From the NCBI RefSeq assembly GCF_023155275.1, contig NZ_JALMUV010000012.1, positions 62,001-126,000 of the forward strand: a stretch of DNA of 64,000 nt, written 5' to 3'. The position numbers and the translations under genes are program-made. The notes under the pieces were generated by a model, which saw only the letters and a list, made by a program, of their open reading frames with translations, made no database searches and was not told where the DNA came from. Positions 44,422-52,882 of the stretch are shown one piece after another. Position 1 is the first letter of the stretch. Every line of letters starts with the position of its first letter. The DNA is from Streptomyces rhizoryzae. Its GTDB lineage: Bacteria; Actinomycetota; Actinomycetes; Streptomycetales; Streptomycetaceae.

Positions 44422-45786
44422 ATGGACCTCATCGAACGCCTGCGCGCCGGGCTCCCGGCGGATGCGCTGCTCACCGACCCCGACGTCACCGGCTCCTACG
44501 CCCGGGACATGGCCAACTTCTGCGCCGCCGGGACCCCGGCGGCGGTCGTGCTGCCGCGCACCGTCGAGCAGGTCCAGCACGTGATGCGCACCGCCACCGC
44601 CTTCCGCGTTCCGGTCGTCCCGCAGGGCGCCCGGACCGGCGTCTCCGGCGCAGCCAACGCCATCGACGGCTGCCTCGTGCTCTCCCTGGTGAAGATGGAC
44701 CGCATCCTGGAGATCGACCCCGTCGACCGGGTGGCGGTGGTCGAACCGGGCGTCGTCAACGCTGTCCTCTCCCGCGCCGTCAACGCACACGGCCTGTACT
44801 ACCCGCCGGACCCCTCCAGCTGGGAGATGTGCACCATCGGCGGCAACATCGGCACCGCCGCCGGCGGCCTGTGCTGCGTCAAGTACGGCGTCACCGCCGA
44901 GTACGTGCTCGGCCTGGAGGTGGTGCTCGCCGACGGCCGGCTGCTGCGGACCGGCCGGCGCACCGCCAAGGGGGTCGCCGGCTACGACCTGACCCGGCTC
45001 TTCGTCGGTGCCGAGGGCACCCTCGGCGTCGTCGTGGGCGCCACCCTGGCCCTGAAGCCGGAACCGCCGCAGCAGCTCGCGCTGGTCGCCGAGTTCGGGT
45101 CGGTCGCGGCGGCCGGCGACGCGGTCTGCCGGATCATGGCCGGCGGCCACACCCCCGCCCTGCTGGAACTCATGGACCGCACCAGCATCCGCGCGGTCAA
45201 CGCCATGGCGCAGATGGACCTGCCGGAGACCACCGAGGTGCTGCTGCTGGCCGCCTTCGACACCCCCGACCCGGCCGCCGACCTGGCCGCCGTCGGTGCC
45301 CTGTGCGCGGCGGCCGGCGCCACCGACGTCGTCCCCGCCGAGAACGCCGCCGAGTCCGAACTGCTCCTCCAGGCCCGCCGGATGACCTTCACCGCCCTGG
45401 AGCGCATCCGGCCCGCGATGCTCATCGACGACGTCTGCGTCCCCCGCTCGCAGCTCGCCGCCATGCTGGAGGGCACCGCCGCCATCGCCGCGAAGCACGA
45501 CCTGACCATCGGCGTCTGCGCCCACGCCGGCGACGGCAACACCCACCCGCTGGTCTGCTTCGACCCCGCGGACCCCGACGAGGAGCACCGCGCCCGCACC
45601 GCCTTCGACGAGATCATGTCCCTCGGCCTCGCCCTCGGCGGCACCATCACCGGCGAACACGGCGTCGGCGTCCTCAAGAAGGACTGGCTCGCCCGCGAAC
45701 TGGGCCCGGACGCCCTCGCCCTCCACCGCGGCATCAAGCAGGTCTTCGATCCGCTGGGGATTCTCAATCCGGGGAAGGTGATTTAG
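44422..45786 (+). CDS. FAD-linked oxidase, GlcD/D-lactate dehydrogenase type
   Basis: A 454-residue flavoenzyme of the PCMH (VAO) family. The FAD-binding half shows PVVPQGARTGVSGAANAI, the pyrophosphate-contacting GGNIGTAAGGLCCVKYG and AGYDLTRLFVGAEGTLGVV. The C-terminal half has the substrate domain with CAHAGDGNTHPLV and TGEHGVGVLKK. It oxidises a 2-hydroxy acid such as glycolate or D-lactate. It lies 75 bp downstream of hpd in the same direction, separated by a hairpin. Confidence 0.92.
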   Translation: MDLIERLRAGLPADALLTDPDVTGSYARDMANFCAAGTPAAVVLPRTVEQVQHVMRTATAFRVPVVPQGARTGVSGAANAIDGCLVLSLVKMDRILEIDPVDRVAVVEPGVVNAVLSRAVNAHGLYYPPDPSSWEMCTIGGNIGTAAGGLCCVKYGVTAEYVLGLEVVLADGRLLRTGRRTAKGVAGYDLTRLFVGAEGTLGVVVGATLALKPEPPQQLALVAEFGSVAAAGDAVCRIMAGGHTPALLELMDRTSIRAVNAMAQMDLPETTEVLLLAAFDTPDPAADLAAVGALCAAAGATDVVPAENAAESELLLQARRMTFTALERIRPAMLIDDVCVPRSQLAAMLEGTAAIAAKHDLTIGVCAHAGDGNTHPLVCFDPADPDEEHRARTAFDEIMSLGLALGGTITGEHGVGVLKKDWLARELGPDALALHRGIKQVFDPLGILNPGKVI

Positions 45787-45840
45787 GGGGTGCGCGGTCG
45801 GGGGTGCCCTGCGGGGCCGCTGCTTCCGGTACGGGCGGCA

Positions 45841-46260
45841 TCAGAGGAGGACGCCGACGCGGGCGGCGAGTCCGCGGAGTTCGGCGGTCGTGCGTCCGGA
45901 GACCAGCAGCCCCGAGACCAGGGATTTGACCGCTGGGCGGGCACGGGTCTCCTCGGGGGCCTGGTGCTCGGCTGCCAGGAGGGCACGAAGACAGTCCTCG
46001 CGGCGGCCCCACCGCCCGAACGCGGCGGCGGTATCGGTGTAGTAGCGGGCCCGGCGCTCGGTGCTCGGCAGGCTGTGCGGTGCCACTTTCCGAGCGGCGG
46101 CGAGGGCCGCTGAGGGGTCTCCGGCGGAGTTCTCGGCAGAGATGCGGTGGAGTTGCACGGTGGCGCAACCGAAACCGCCGCCGTGGTCGCGCAGCAGCGT
46201 GCTGCCGCCGAGTGCGGAAGCGAGGGCGGCGGCTTCGTCGGTCAGCTCCCGGCGCCTGGA
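45841..46260 (-). pseudogene. Truncated HTH-regulator gene (C-terminal part only)
   Basis: The open frame reads ELTDEAAALASALGGSTLL, RDHGGGFGCATVQLHRISAE, NSAGDPSAALAAARK and so on to LVSGRTTAELRGLAARVG. This strongly resembles the C-terminal helical-repeat part of the Streptomyces XRE regulators that carry a TPR-like tail. The N-terminal DNA-binding domain is missing: upstream, in frame, a stop (46261-46263) interrupts. Beyond the break lies a different, oppositely oriented fragment. It is probably a remnant of recombination or insertion. Confidence 0.6.
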
Positions 46261-46474
46261 TCACGCGGGGCAGGTGGTCGAGACGCTGGAGCGGGAGCCG
46301 GCCTGGCCGGGCGTGCCCACCGCACAGATCGACCGCTTCTGCCGCGTCCTGGACCGGACGTGCCCCAACCCGTCAGGCCCCGCTGAGCACCTGCCGCATG
46401 CCGCGTTCCTGGCCGCCGCCTACGCCTCGGCCGCCACCGCCCGGCCCGTGGACCCCAAGGAGTACCTGGCATGA
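46250..46474 (+). pseudogene. Truncated gene, possibly the C-terminus of a Gfo/Idh/MocA oxidoreductase
   Basis: About 70 codons, DHAGQVVETLEREPAWPGVP then AQIDRFCRVLDRTCPNPSGP and EHLPHAAFLAAAYASAATAR, ending PKEYLA. The frame has no start of its own upstream of the break. It overlaps the DegT gene by ATGA, so it was once coupled to it. The pattern fits the tail of a sugar oxidoreductase, which often accompanies DegT aminotransferases, but only the tail is left and the family is uncertain. Confidence 0.5.
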
Positions 46475-47724
46475 ACGTCTCTCCGCTCGCTCTTCTCGGT
46501 GGCGAACCGGCCCTCACCACCCCTGGCCCGCACTTCACCTGGCCTCCGATCGAGGAGGCCGACCGACGTGCCGTCGCCACCCAGCTGGAAACGTCGGTCT
46601 CGGTCCCGGACCGTTCCGGCGTCGTGGCCGACCTGGAGGACGCGCTCGCCTCCTGTCTCGGCGTCCGACACGTGGTCACGACCTGCACCGGAACCGCCGC
46701 CCTGCACTCGATGTACGCGGCTGCCGGAGTCGGTCCGGGGGACGAGGTGATCGTGCCCGCGCTCACCTTCCACGCGACCGCCACTCCGCTGTTCCACCTC
46801 GGTGCCCACCCGGTCCTCGCCGACGTCGATGACCGCGGGCAGCTGGACCTCGACGCCGCCGCCCGCCGGGTCACCGCCCGCACCAAGGCGGTGATCGCTG
46901 TGCATCTGTGGGGACTGCCCCAGGACATGGACGCCCTCGTGCCCTTTGCGGACGAGCACGGCCTGAAGCTGCTGGAGGACGGCTCCCACGCCTACGGCGC
47001 CACCTGGAACGGCCGACGCATCGGATCCTTCGGAACAGCCGCGGCGTTCAGCCTCAACGGCCCAAAGCCGCTGTCCGCCGGCGAGGGCGGCTTCGTCGCC
47101 ACGGATGACGACGAGCTGTACTACCGGGTGCTGCTGCACGGTCAGTTCAACAAGCGGTGCCGCCGCGAGATCCCCCCCGGACATCCACTGGCTCGCTTCG
47201 CGGTCACCGGCATGGGCCTCAAGTTGCGCATCCACCCGCTGGCCGCCGCGCTCGCCCGCGCCCAGCTCACACGTTCGGAGGGGTACCTGGCCGGGCGGCA
47301 GGACATCGCGTCCCGCCTGTGCGCGGCCCTGGACGGCGTGCCGGGCGTCCGTGTGCCGAACGTGCCGGCGGCGGCGCGGCCGTCGTGGTACGCGTTACCG
47401 CTGAGGTACGAAGCGGCTGAGGTCGGCGGACTGCCGCTTGAGCGGTTTCTCGCCGCGCTCCACGCCGAAGGAGCTGTGGAAACCGATCGCCCGGGCTCGA
47501 CCTGTCCCCTGCACACCCACCCGCTGTTCCAGCACCCCGGAGCATTGCTGCCCGGCTACGCTGACCGCCGACCCACTGCCGCCGGCGGCTACCCGACGGC
47601 CGAACATGTGCACGCCACCACGTTCAAGCTGCCGGTGTGGCACCGCGAGGACGGCCTCCGCGTCGCTGACGCCTATGCCGCAGCCATGGCCAAAGTTGCC
47701 GCTCACGCAAAGGACTTGATGTGA
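46471..47724 (+). CDS. DegT/DnrJ/EryC1/StrS family aminotransferase
   Basis: A 417-residue PLP-dependent enzyme of the sugar aminotransferase family. GTAALHSMYAAAGVGPGDEVIVPALTF is the cofactor phosphate-binding region, LLEDGSHAYGA holds the PLP aspartate and FSLNGPKPLSAGEGGFVA holds the PLP lysine. The family makes amino sugars or other amines from keto precursors. A TTA leucine codon at 47395-47397 makes translation depend on the rare bldA tRNA, typical of accessory or developmental genes. It overlaps the upstream gene fragment and the downstream NUDIX gene by 4 bp each. Confidence 0.9.
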   Translation: MNVSPLALLGGEPALTTPGPHFTWPPIEEADRRAVATQLETSVSVPDRSGVVADLEDALASCLGVRHVVTTCTGTAALHSMYAAAGVGPGDEVIVPALTFHATATPLFHLGAHPVLADVDDRGQLDLDAAARRVTARTKAVIAVHLWGLPQDMDALVPFADEHGLKLLEDGSHAYGATWNGRRIGSFGTAAAFSLNGPKPLSAGEGGFVATDDDELYYRVLLHGQFNKRCRREIPPGHPLARFAVTGMGLKLRIHPLAAALARAQLTRSEGYLAGRQDIASRLCAALDGVPGVRVPNVPAAARPSWYALPLRYEAAEVGGLPLERFLAALHAEGAVETDRPGSTCPLHTHPLFQHPGALLPGYADRRPTAAGGYPTAEHVHATTFKLPVWHREDGLRVADAYAAAMAKVAAHAKDLM

Positions 47725-48188
47725 CTCCCTTGCCTGCCACCCCTGCGCTGCTAGCCGACCTGAACCGTGCCGCCGAGCGTGACGGCATCGACAAGACCGT
47801 TGTCGGCGCCGTCATCGCCTCCCCGGACGGCCGCGTGCTGCTGCTGCACCGTCCCGCCGACGACTACCTCGGTGGCCTCTGGGAACTCCCGTCCGGCGGC
47901 GTGGACGCCGGCGAGACCCTGCTCGCGGCCCTGGAGCGCGAGGTCGCCGAGGAGACCGGCCTGACCGTCGATGCGGTCGGCGCGTACCTGGGCCACTTCG
48001 ACTACCGCTCGGGCAGCGGACGAGCCACCCGCCAGTTCACCTTCAGCGCCACCGTCACCGGTACCGGCGAGGCGGTGAAACTGACCGAGCACGACGCGTA
48101 CCTCTGGGCGGACCACGACCAGCAGACCCGCGTCTCCAGTGCCGTCCACGCCATCCTCACCACATGGCACCGCGCTCGGGCCGCCTGA
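47721..48188 (+). CDS. NUDIX hydrolase (first)
   Basis: A 155-residue enzyme that hydrolyses a nucleoside diphosphate linked to another group. The Nudix box is intact: GGVDAGETLLAALEREVAEETGL fits Gx5Ex7REUxEExGU (residues about 57-79). The GTG start overlaps the DegT stop, so the two are coupled and may act in the same pathway. No substrate can be deduced. Confidence 0.9.
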   Translation: MTPLPATPALLADLNRAAERDGIDKTVVGAVIASPDGRVLLLHRPADDYLGGLWELPSGGVDAGETLLAALEREVAEETGLTVDAVGAYLGHFDYRSGSGRATRQFTFSATVTGTGEAVKLTEHDAYLWADHDQQTRVSSAVHAILTTWHRARAA

Positions 48189-48516
48189 CGAGCACCGAAC
48201 CGCCGGGCACCGGCCGCGACCGCGCTGCGGGAGCGGCCGAGGCCCGCACGATGGGCTGCCGCGCATGCAGGACTTCCACCGCGCTGCCGGCGGAAGAGGA
48301 GACGGCGCGGGCCCTTGCCGAGGACACCGCGCCGCTGTTGCCGCCTGATCCACTCACCGGGCTTGGTCTCCTCGCCCCCCACGCCAGGTACTCGGCGCTC
48401 CCCGCCACGATCCGGGTGGCGGTGATCCCCGGGGTATGGACCACCTACTGGACTGCGTTCGAAGAGGAGCAGCCTGCGGCGCGAAGTCGCCGCGAAGGCC
48501 GGCCGGGCCTCCCGCG
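48189..48516. other. Region of unclear coding status after the first NUDIX gene
   Basis: A plus-strand frame (48164-48634, 156 residues) starts at ATG inside the NUDIX gene and shows reasonable third-position GC up to about 48480. Its end overlaps the opposite-strand gene at 48517 by 118 bp, and the product (with MGCRACRTSTALPAEEETAR and YSALPATIRVAVIPGVWTTY) matches no family I know. It may be a decayed gene. Confidence 0.35.
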
Positions 48517-48855
48517 CTATACCCTCTCGCCCTCCTCCTCCGGGTCGTTACCGTCCTCTTCCGCCACCACCGGCAAACGCGCCCCGCGGCTCTCCGCGAC
48601 CCGATGCGTGTTGACCAGCGTTTCCTTCAGTTGAAGCGCGAGCAGGTGCAGCTCGCCCGGTGTCCAGAGGCGGTCCGCCAGCACTCGCTCCGCCTCCTCG
48701 ATGAGGGCGGCGGCGGCGCCGAGCTGTTCCGCCTCCAGCCGGTCGGCCAGCCGCGAGACGTACCCGGTCCCGTCACCGGGCAGCAGAAAACACGGCTTCC
48801 CGTGGGGCCCCGTCCAGGGCAGCAGTCGCAGCCCTCCGCCGCCGTCCCCGGTCAC
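48517..48855 (-). CDS. Small conserved Streptomyces-type protein
   Basis: A 112-residue soluble protein starting VTGDGGGGLRLLPWTGPHGK, with a predicted helical body (RLADRLEAEQLGAAAALIEEAERVLADR) and the tail RVAESRGARLPVVAEED. I recognise the general type from Streptomyces accessory regions, where it is paired with the next upstream gene and an XRE regulator. No function is known. The GTG start overlaps the stop of that gene by 4 bp. Confidence 0.72.
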   Translation of the reverse strand: MTGDGGGGLRLLPWTGPHGKPCFLLPGDGTGYVSRLADRLEAEQLGAAAALIEEAERVLADRLWTPGELHLLALQLKETLVNTHRVAESRGARLPVVAEEDGNDPEEEGERV

Positions 48856-49175
48856 GCGGCGACCTCCACCCCGTGGATCCGGCGCGGGCCGATATCGATC
48901 CCGTGCACGGCCAGCCACAGCGCCCTCCGCCGCCTGCGCCGGGCCCGCAGCTCTGCCCGTTCGGCCTCACTGAGCACGTACGGGCGGACGAGGGGGACCT
49001 CCGCGCCGAGGAGGGGCGGCGGCGTCCGGACCGGGGGCCGGAGCGGGGGGCCGGCCGGCGGCACGTCCTCGCGGCGTGCGGCGGTGGGCGGCGGGACGGA
49101 CGCCCGGTGCCGCCCGGGGGCCGGAAGTAACAGTCGCAGCAGCGGGGTGAGGAGGGTCGCGATAACTTGGGTCAT
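48852..49175 (-). CDS. Small basic protein with N-terminal hydrophobic segment
   Basis: A 107-residue protein. The N-terminus MTQVIATLLTPLLRLLLPAPG may be a membrane-associated helix. The middle is Pro-rich, and the C-terminus is basic ([37 protein letters not shown]). ATG at 49175 follows AAGGAGCGCCAGC. It forms a translationally coupled pair with the gene at 48517 and is divergent from the XRE regulator at 49352. The function is unknown. Confidence 0.72.
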   Translation of the reverse strand: MTQVIATLLTPLLRLLLPAPGRHRASVPPPTAARREDVPPAGPPLRPPVRTPPPLLGAEVPLVRPYVLSEAERAELRARRRRRRALWLAVHGIDIGPRRIHGVEVAA

Positions 49176-49351
49176 GCTGGCGCTCCTTGGAAGCGTTGGC
49201 CACGCCCCCGGGCCGTCCACCACGGTCGCGGGGGTCTTTGCTGCCGTCCAGGCTTCCGCGCCCCAGGATGCGTTACCACTCCGTTCCGCGACCGTTGGGT
49301 ACGGAGAGGGCGCCACCACGGAAAGCGTTCCGAACGTCCCAGGGGGTAGGT

Positions 49352-50107
49352 GTGAACGACGCGCTGCGGCGTGCCATGCTGCAAGCTCGAATGACCGACC
49401 GGAAGCTCGCGGAGAGGTGCGGCGTCGACGTCAAGACGGTCGGCCGGTGGATCACTGAAGGCGGCCGGGTTCCCAGGGCCCGTCACCGGTGGGCCGTGTG
49501 CGAGGCGCTCGGGGAGGAGGAGGCGGTGCTATGGCCGGCTGCCGTGAAAAAGGCGGTCAAGACGGGTCCGGATCGTGAAGTCGTCTCCGTCTATCCGTAT
49601 CGGTCCGGTTGCCCCGCCTCGTTGTGGCGTGCGCTGATCGCCAAAGCTGAGCGGGAGTTGGCGTTCGCCGGATACACCAACTACTTCCTCTGGCTCGAAC
49701 AGGCGCGATTCGGGGCAGCGTTGCAGAGAAAGGCGGCCAGCGGCTGCCGTATCCGCTTCCTGGTCGGCGACCCCGACAGTGAGCTCACCCGCTCCCGTGA
49801 GCGGGAGGAAGGCGTGGCCCTGTCGTTGTCGACGCGTATCCGGGTCACACTCGCCGAATTGGAGAAGATCAGACATCAGCCGGGCATCGATGCGCGATAC
49901 AGCGGCGGGCACGCCTACCTCTCCGTTTTCCGCTTCGACGACGACATGATCGTGACGCCGTTGCTGACGCACCGTGTGGGCCATGACGCCCCCACGCTGC
50001 ATCTGCGGAGGCAGCAGAAAGACGGGATGTTCGACCGCTTCGCCTCACATGTCGAAGAGCTGTGGAAACGCGGTGTGCCGGTCTGGGAAGGTGACAGCGA
50101 TGGGTAG
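49352..50107 (+). CDS. XRE-type HTH regulator with a C-terminal DUF5919-like domain
   Basis: A 251-residue protein. Residues 1-55 form a helix-turn-helix (LRRAMLQARMTDRKLAERCGVDVKTVGRWITEGGRVPRARHRW). The C-terminal 170 residues (YPYRSGCPASLWRALIAKAERELAFAGYTNYF, IRFLVGDPDSELTRSREREEG, YLSVFRFDDDMIVTPLL) resemble domains found in Streptomyces regulators beside NUDIX genes. It is divergent from the small-gene pair and overlaps the second NUDIX gene by 8 bp. GTG at 49352 is the likely start. Confidence 0.82.
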   Translation: MNDALRRAMLQARMTDRKLAERCGVDVKTVGRWITEGGRVPRARHRWAVCEALGEEEAVLWPAAVKKAVKTGPDREVVSVYPYRSGCPASLWRALIAKAERELAFAGYTNYFLWLEQARFGAALQRKAASGCRIRFLVGDPDSELTRSREREEGVALSLSTRIRVTLAELEKIRHQPGIDARYSGGHAYLSVFRFDDDMIVTPLLTHRVGHDAPTLHLRRQQKDGMFDRFASHVEELWKRGVPVWEGDSDG

Positions 50108-50567
50108 GCGCGATTACGAGAACGACCCGGCGGCCCCGGCCGCGAACAGCCTGGTCCCGGCGGCGTCCGCCGTGGTCGTCGACGAGACCGGACGCATCCT
50201 GCTCCAGCGCCGCCGCGACAACGGCATGTGGGCGCTGCCCGGCGGCGTCATGCACTTCGGGGAGTCCTTGCCGGACTGCGCCGTACGGGAGACCCGCGAA
50301 GAGACCGGGCTGGACGTCGAGATCACCGGCATCGTCGGGACGTATTCCAATCCGCGCCATGTCTTCGCCTACGACGACGGCGAGGTGCGGCAGGAGTTCT
50401 CGATCTGTTTCCTGGCACGACCCGTGGCGGGAAAGCTCGCGGTGTCCGGCGAATCCACGGACGTCCGCTGGTTCACACCGGAGGAGACCGACGGGCTCCC
50501 GATGGTTCCCGGCATCCGCAAGCGGGTGGCCGATTGGCGGTCGGGCGCCATGCCCGCGATCCGGTAG
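50100..50567 (+). CDS. NUDIX hydrolase (second)
   Basis: A 155-residue enzyme with a complete Nudix box, GGVMHFGESLPDCAVRETREETGL (residues about 48-71), and an FEY-like neighbourhood (GTYSNPRHVFAYDDGEVRQEFS). ATG at 50100 overlaps the end of the XRE gene, so the two are translated together. It may supply or remove the ligand sensed by that regulator, an inference from context only. Confidence 0.9.
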   Translation: MGRRDYENDPAAPAANSLVPAASAVVVDETGRILLQRRRDNGMWALPGGVMHFGESLPDCAVRETREETGLDVEITGIVGTYSNPRHVFAYDDGEVRQEFSICFLARPVAGKLAVSGESTDVRWFTPEETDGLPMVPGIRKRVADWRSGAMPAIR

Positions 50568-50971
50568 CGCCGTGCGCGCCGAATCCCTGGAAGGAACGAT
50601 GAGGTGAGCGCAGGGAAGGCCGCCGGTACGGCCCCGGCCAGCGCGAGCACCGCGGCGGCGGCCGCCAGCCGGCCCGCCATGGGGGAGGCCCCGGCGTCCC
50701 CCGCCCGGGACGCGCACACCACCCGCCGCGGTGAAGCGGCCGCCCGGTCCCGGGGCCGCTCCCCGGTGCGTGCTCCGGCGCCCGGAGGTGCGGCGCCCGG
50801 TGGGGTGGTGCGCGGTCGCCGCCGGGGCGGAGGGCGCCGCGGGGGCCCGGCACCGGCGCGGCCTGTGTCTGGTTGCCGGTGCCGGGCGGCGGGGGCGCCC
50901 TGCGGGCCCCCTGGCACCCGTGGGCGTGGCCGGAGGCGGGGGCGCGGCCTCCGGGCCCGTACGCTCCTGGC
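50568..50971. other. Low-information gap at the right edge of the accessory region
   Basis: A 404-bp, extremely GC-rich stretch. A minus-strand frame beginning MAGRLAAAAAVLALAGAVPA looks like a signal peptide but runs antisense into the NUDIX gene without a sensible mature domain. A plus-strand frame from 50604 is Arg/Gly/Pro-rich and looks like noise. It may contain decayed sequence from the insertion boundary. Confidence 0.4.
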
Positions 50972-51262
50972 ATGGACACAACCTTCAGCGCCCTTGCCGT
51001 TTTCGTGCTCGCCATCGCCGTACTCGCCTCCTCGCTCGACCGCCGCACCAAGCCCCTGGAGCGGCGGATGGCGCGGCTGGAGGAGAAGGTGGATCTGCTG
51101 ATGGCGCACCTCGGGGTGGAGGTGGCGGAGGACCCGCGGATGGCGGAGGTGGACGCGCTGCTGGCCCAGGGGAAGAAGATCCAGGCGATCAAGGTCTACC
51201 GGGAGGTGACCGGCGAGGGGCTCGCCGAGGCCAAGGAGGCGGTCGAGCGCCGGATGCGCTGA
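50972..51262 (+). CDS. Small membrane protein with ribosomal L7/L12 C-terminal-like domain
   Basis: A 96-residue protein. Residues 4-21 form one membrane helix (FSALAVFVLAIAVLASSL), followed by a short coiled-coil (ERRMARLEEKVDLLMAHLG) and a domain of about 30 residues, KKIQAIKVYREVTGEGLAEAKEAVE. That domain copies the C-terminal fold of ribosomal protein L7/L12, which normally binds translation GTPases. The function of such membrane-tethered versions is not established. ATG at 50972. Confidence 0.8.
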   Translation: MDTTFSALAVFVLAIAVLASSLDRRTKPLERRMARLEEKVDLLMAHLGVEVAEDPRMAEVDALLAQGKKIQAIKVYREVTGEGLAEAKEAVERRMR

Positions 51263-51349
51263 GACCACGGCGGCCCGAGGATGGCGGGTAGGGCCCGGCA
51301 CACCGGGCCCACTCCACGTCCGGCGGGGCCGGCAGGGAAGTGAGGGCGG

Positions 51350-52816
51350 ATGTCAGCGGAGCGTACGACGGCAGCGGCCGGAGCCGGCGGGGGTGCCGGC
51401 GACACCTACGACGTCATCGTGCTGGGCGGCGGGCCCACCGGGGAGAACCTCGCCGACCGGGCGCACGCCGCCGGGCTGAGCGCGGTGCTGGTGGAGCACG
51501 AACTGGTCGGCGGGGAGTGCTCGTACTGGGCGTGCATGCCCAGCAAGGCGCTGCTGCGGCCGGCCGCGGCGCGGGACGGGGCACGGCGGGTGGCCGGGGC
51601 GGAGGGCGCGGTGACCGGGCCGCTGGACGCGCCCGCGGTGCTGGCCCGGCGGGACGCGTTCGCCGCGCACTGGCGGGACGAGGGGCAGGTCCGCTGGCTG
51701 GACGGCGCCGGGATCGACCTGGTGCGCGGCCGGGGCCGGCTCGCCGGGCCGCGGCGGGTGGTGGTCGACGGCGGGCGGACGCTCACCGCCCGGCACGCGG
51801 TCGCGGTGTGCACCGGCAGCCGCCCGGTGCTGCCGGACGTGCCGGGGCTGGCCGCCGCCCGCCCGTGGACGAGCCGCGAGGCCACCAGCGCCAAGGAGGT
51901 GCCGGGGCACCTGGTGGTGGTCGGCGGCGGCGTGGTCGGCGTGGAGATGGCCACCGCCTGGCGGGCGCTGGGCGCGGAGGTGACGCTGCTGGTGCGCGGC
52001 GACGGGCTGCTGCCCCGGATGGAGCCGTTCGCGGGGGAGTTGGTCGCGGCGTCGCTGCGGGAGGCGGGGGTGGACGTACGGACCGGGACGGGTGTGCGGG
52101 AGGTGCGCCGGGCGGCGGACGGCGGGCCGGTCACCGTCGTACCGGACCCCGGGCCGGAGGTCACCGCCGACGAGCTGCTGATCGCCACCGGCCGGGCGCC
52201 GCGCACCGAGGACCTGGGCCTGGAGACCGTGGGGCTCACGCCCGGTGACTGGCTGGCGGTGGACGACACCCTGCGGGTCACCGGGGTGCCCGGCGGCTGG
52301 CTCTACGCCGCCGGCGACGTCAACCACCGCGCGCTGCTGACCCACCAGGGCAAGTACCAGGCCCGGATCGCCGGTGCCGCGATCGCCGCCCGGGCCCTCG
52401 GCAGGCCCGTCCTGGGGAGCGACCGCTGGGGCGCGCACAGCGCCTCCGCCGACCACCACGCCGTCCCGCAGGTGGTGTTCACCGACCCGGAGGCCGCCGC
52501 GGTCGGGCTGACCGCCGCGGAGGCCGAGCGGGCCGGCCGCCGGATCCGGGTGGTCGACCACGACCTGGGCGCGGTGGCCGGTGCGTCGCTGTACGCCGAC
52601 GGCTACCGCGGCCGGGCCCGGATGGTCGTCGACCTGGACCGCGAGGTGCTGCTGGGCGCCACCTTCGTCGGGCCGGGCGTGGGGGAGCTGCTGCACTCGG
52701 CGACCGTCGCGGTCGCCGGGGAGGTCCCGCTGGCCCGGCTCTGGCACGCCGTCCCCTCCTACCCGACGATCAGCGAGATCTGGCTCCGGCTGCTGGAGAC
52801 CTACCGCGGCGACTGA
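51350..52816 (+). CDS. Pyridine nucleotide-disulfide oxidoreductase
   Basis: A 488-residue flavoprotein of the lipoamide dehydrogenase/mercuric reductase family. The FAD motif is VIVLGGGPTGENLA near residue 24 and the NAD(P) motif is VVVGGGVVGVEMA near residue 188. The redox-active cysteines are CSYWAC near residues 57-62, a CX4C variant of the usual CLNxGC. LLIATGRAPRTEDLG and the dimerisation domain with VPSYPTISEIWLRLLE are complete. The substrate may be mycothione, a quinone or another disulfide; it cannot be settled here. Confidence 0.9.
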   Translation: MSAERTTAAAGAGGGAGDTYDVIVLGGGPTGENLADRAHAAGLSAVLVEHELVGGECSYWACMPSKALLRPAAARDGARRVAGAEGAVTGPLDAPAVLARRDAFAAHWRDEGQVRWLDGAGIDLVRGRGRLAGPRRVVVDGGRTLTARHAVAVCTGSRPVLPDVPGLAAARPWTSREATSAKEVPGHLVVVGGGVVGVEMATAWRALGAEVTLLVRGDGLLPRMEPFAGELVAASLREAGVDVRTGTGVREVRRAADGGPVTVVPDPGPEVTADELLIATGRAPRTEDLGLETVGLTPGDWLAVDDTLRVTGVPGGWLYAAGDVNHRALLTHQGKYQARIAGAAIAARALGRPVLGSDRWGAHSASADHHAVPQVVFTDPEAAAVGLTAAEAERAGRRIRVVDHDLGAVAGASLYADGYRGRARMVVDLDREVLLGATFVGPGVGELLHSATVAVAGEVPLARLWHAVPSYPTISEIWLRLLETYRGD

Positions 52817-52882
52817 GCGGGGGCCGGTCCCGGGCCGGGCGCGGCGGCGCGGCCCCGGGGCCCCCGCCGGCGTGGGCACCCG

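Noticed and set aside
48164..48634. 156-codon plus-strand frame after the first NUDIX gene
   Set aside because: It is partly coding-like, but it overlaps a better-supported minus-strand gene by 118 bp and matches nothing known. Kept only as a region of unclear status.
50473..51192. Minus-strand frame with a signal-peptide-like stretch
   Set aside because: The hydrophobic stretch is followed by antisense NUDIX sequence with no plausible mature protein.
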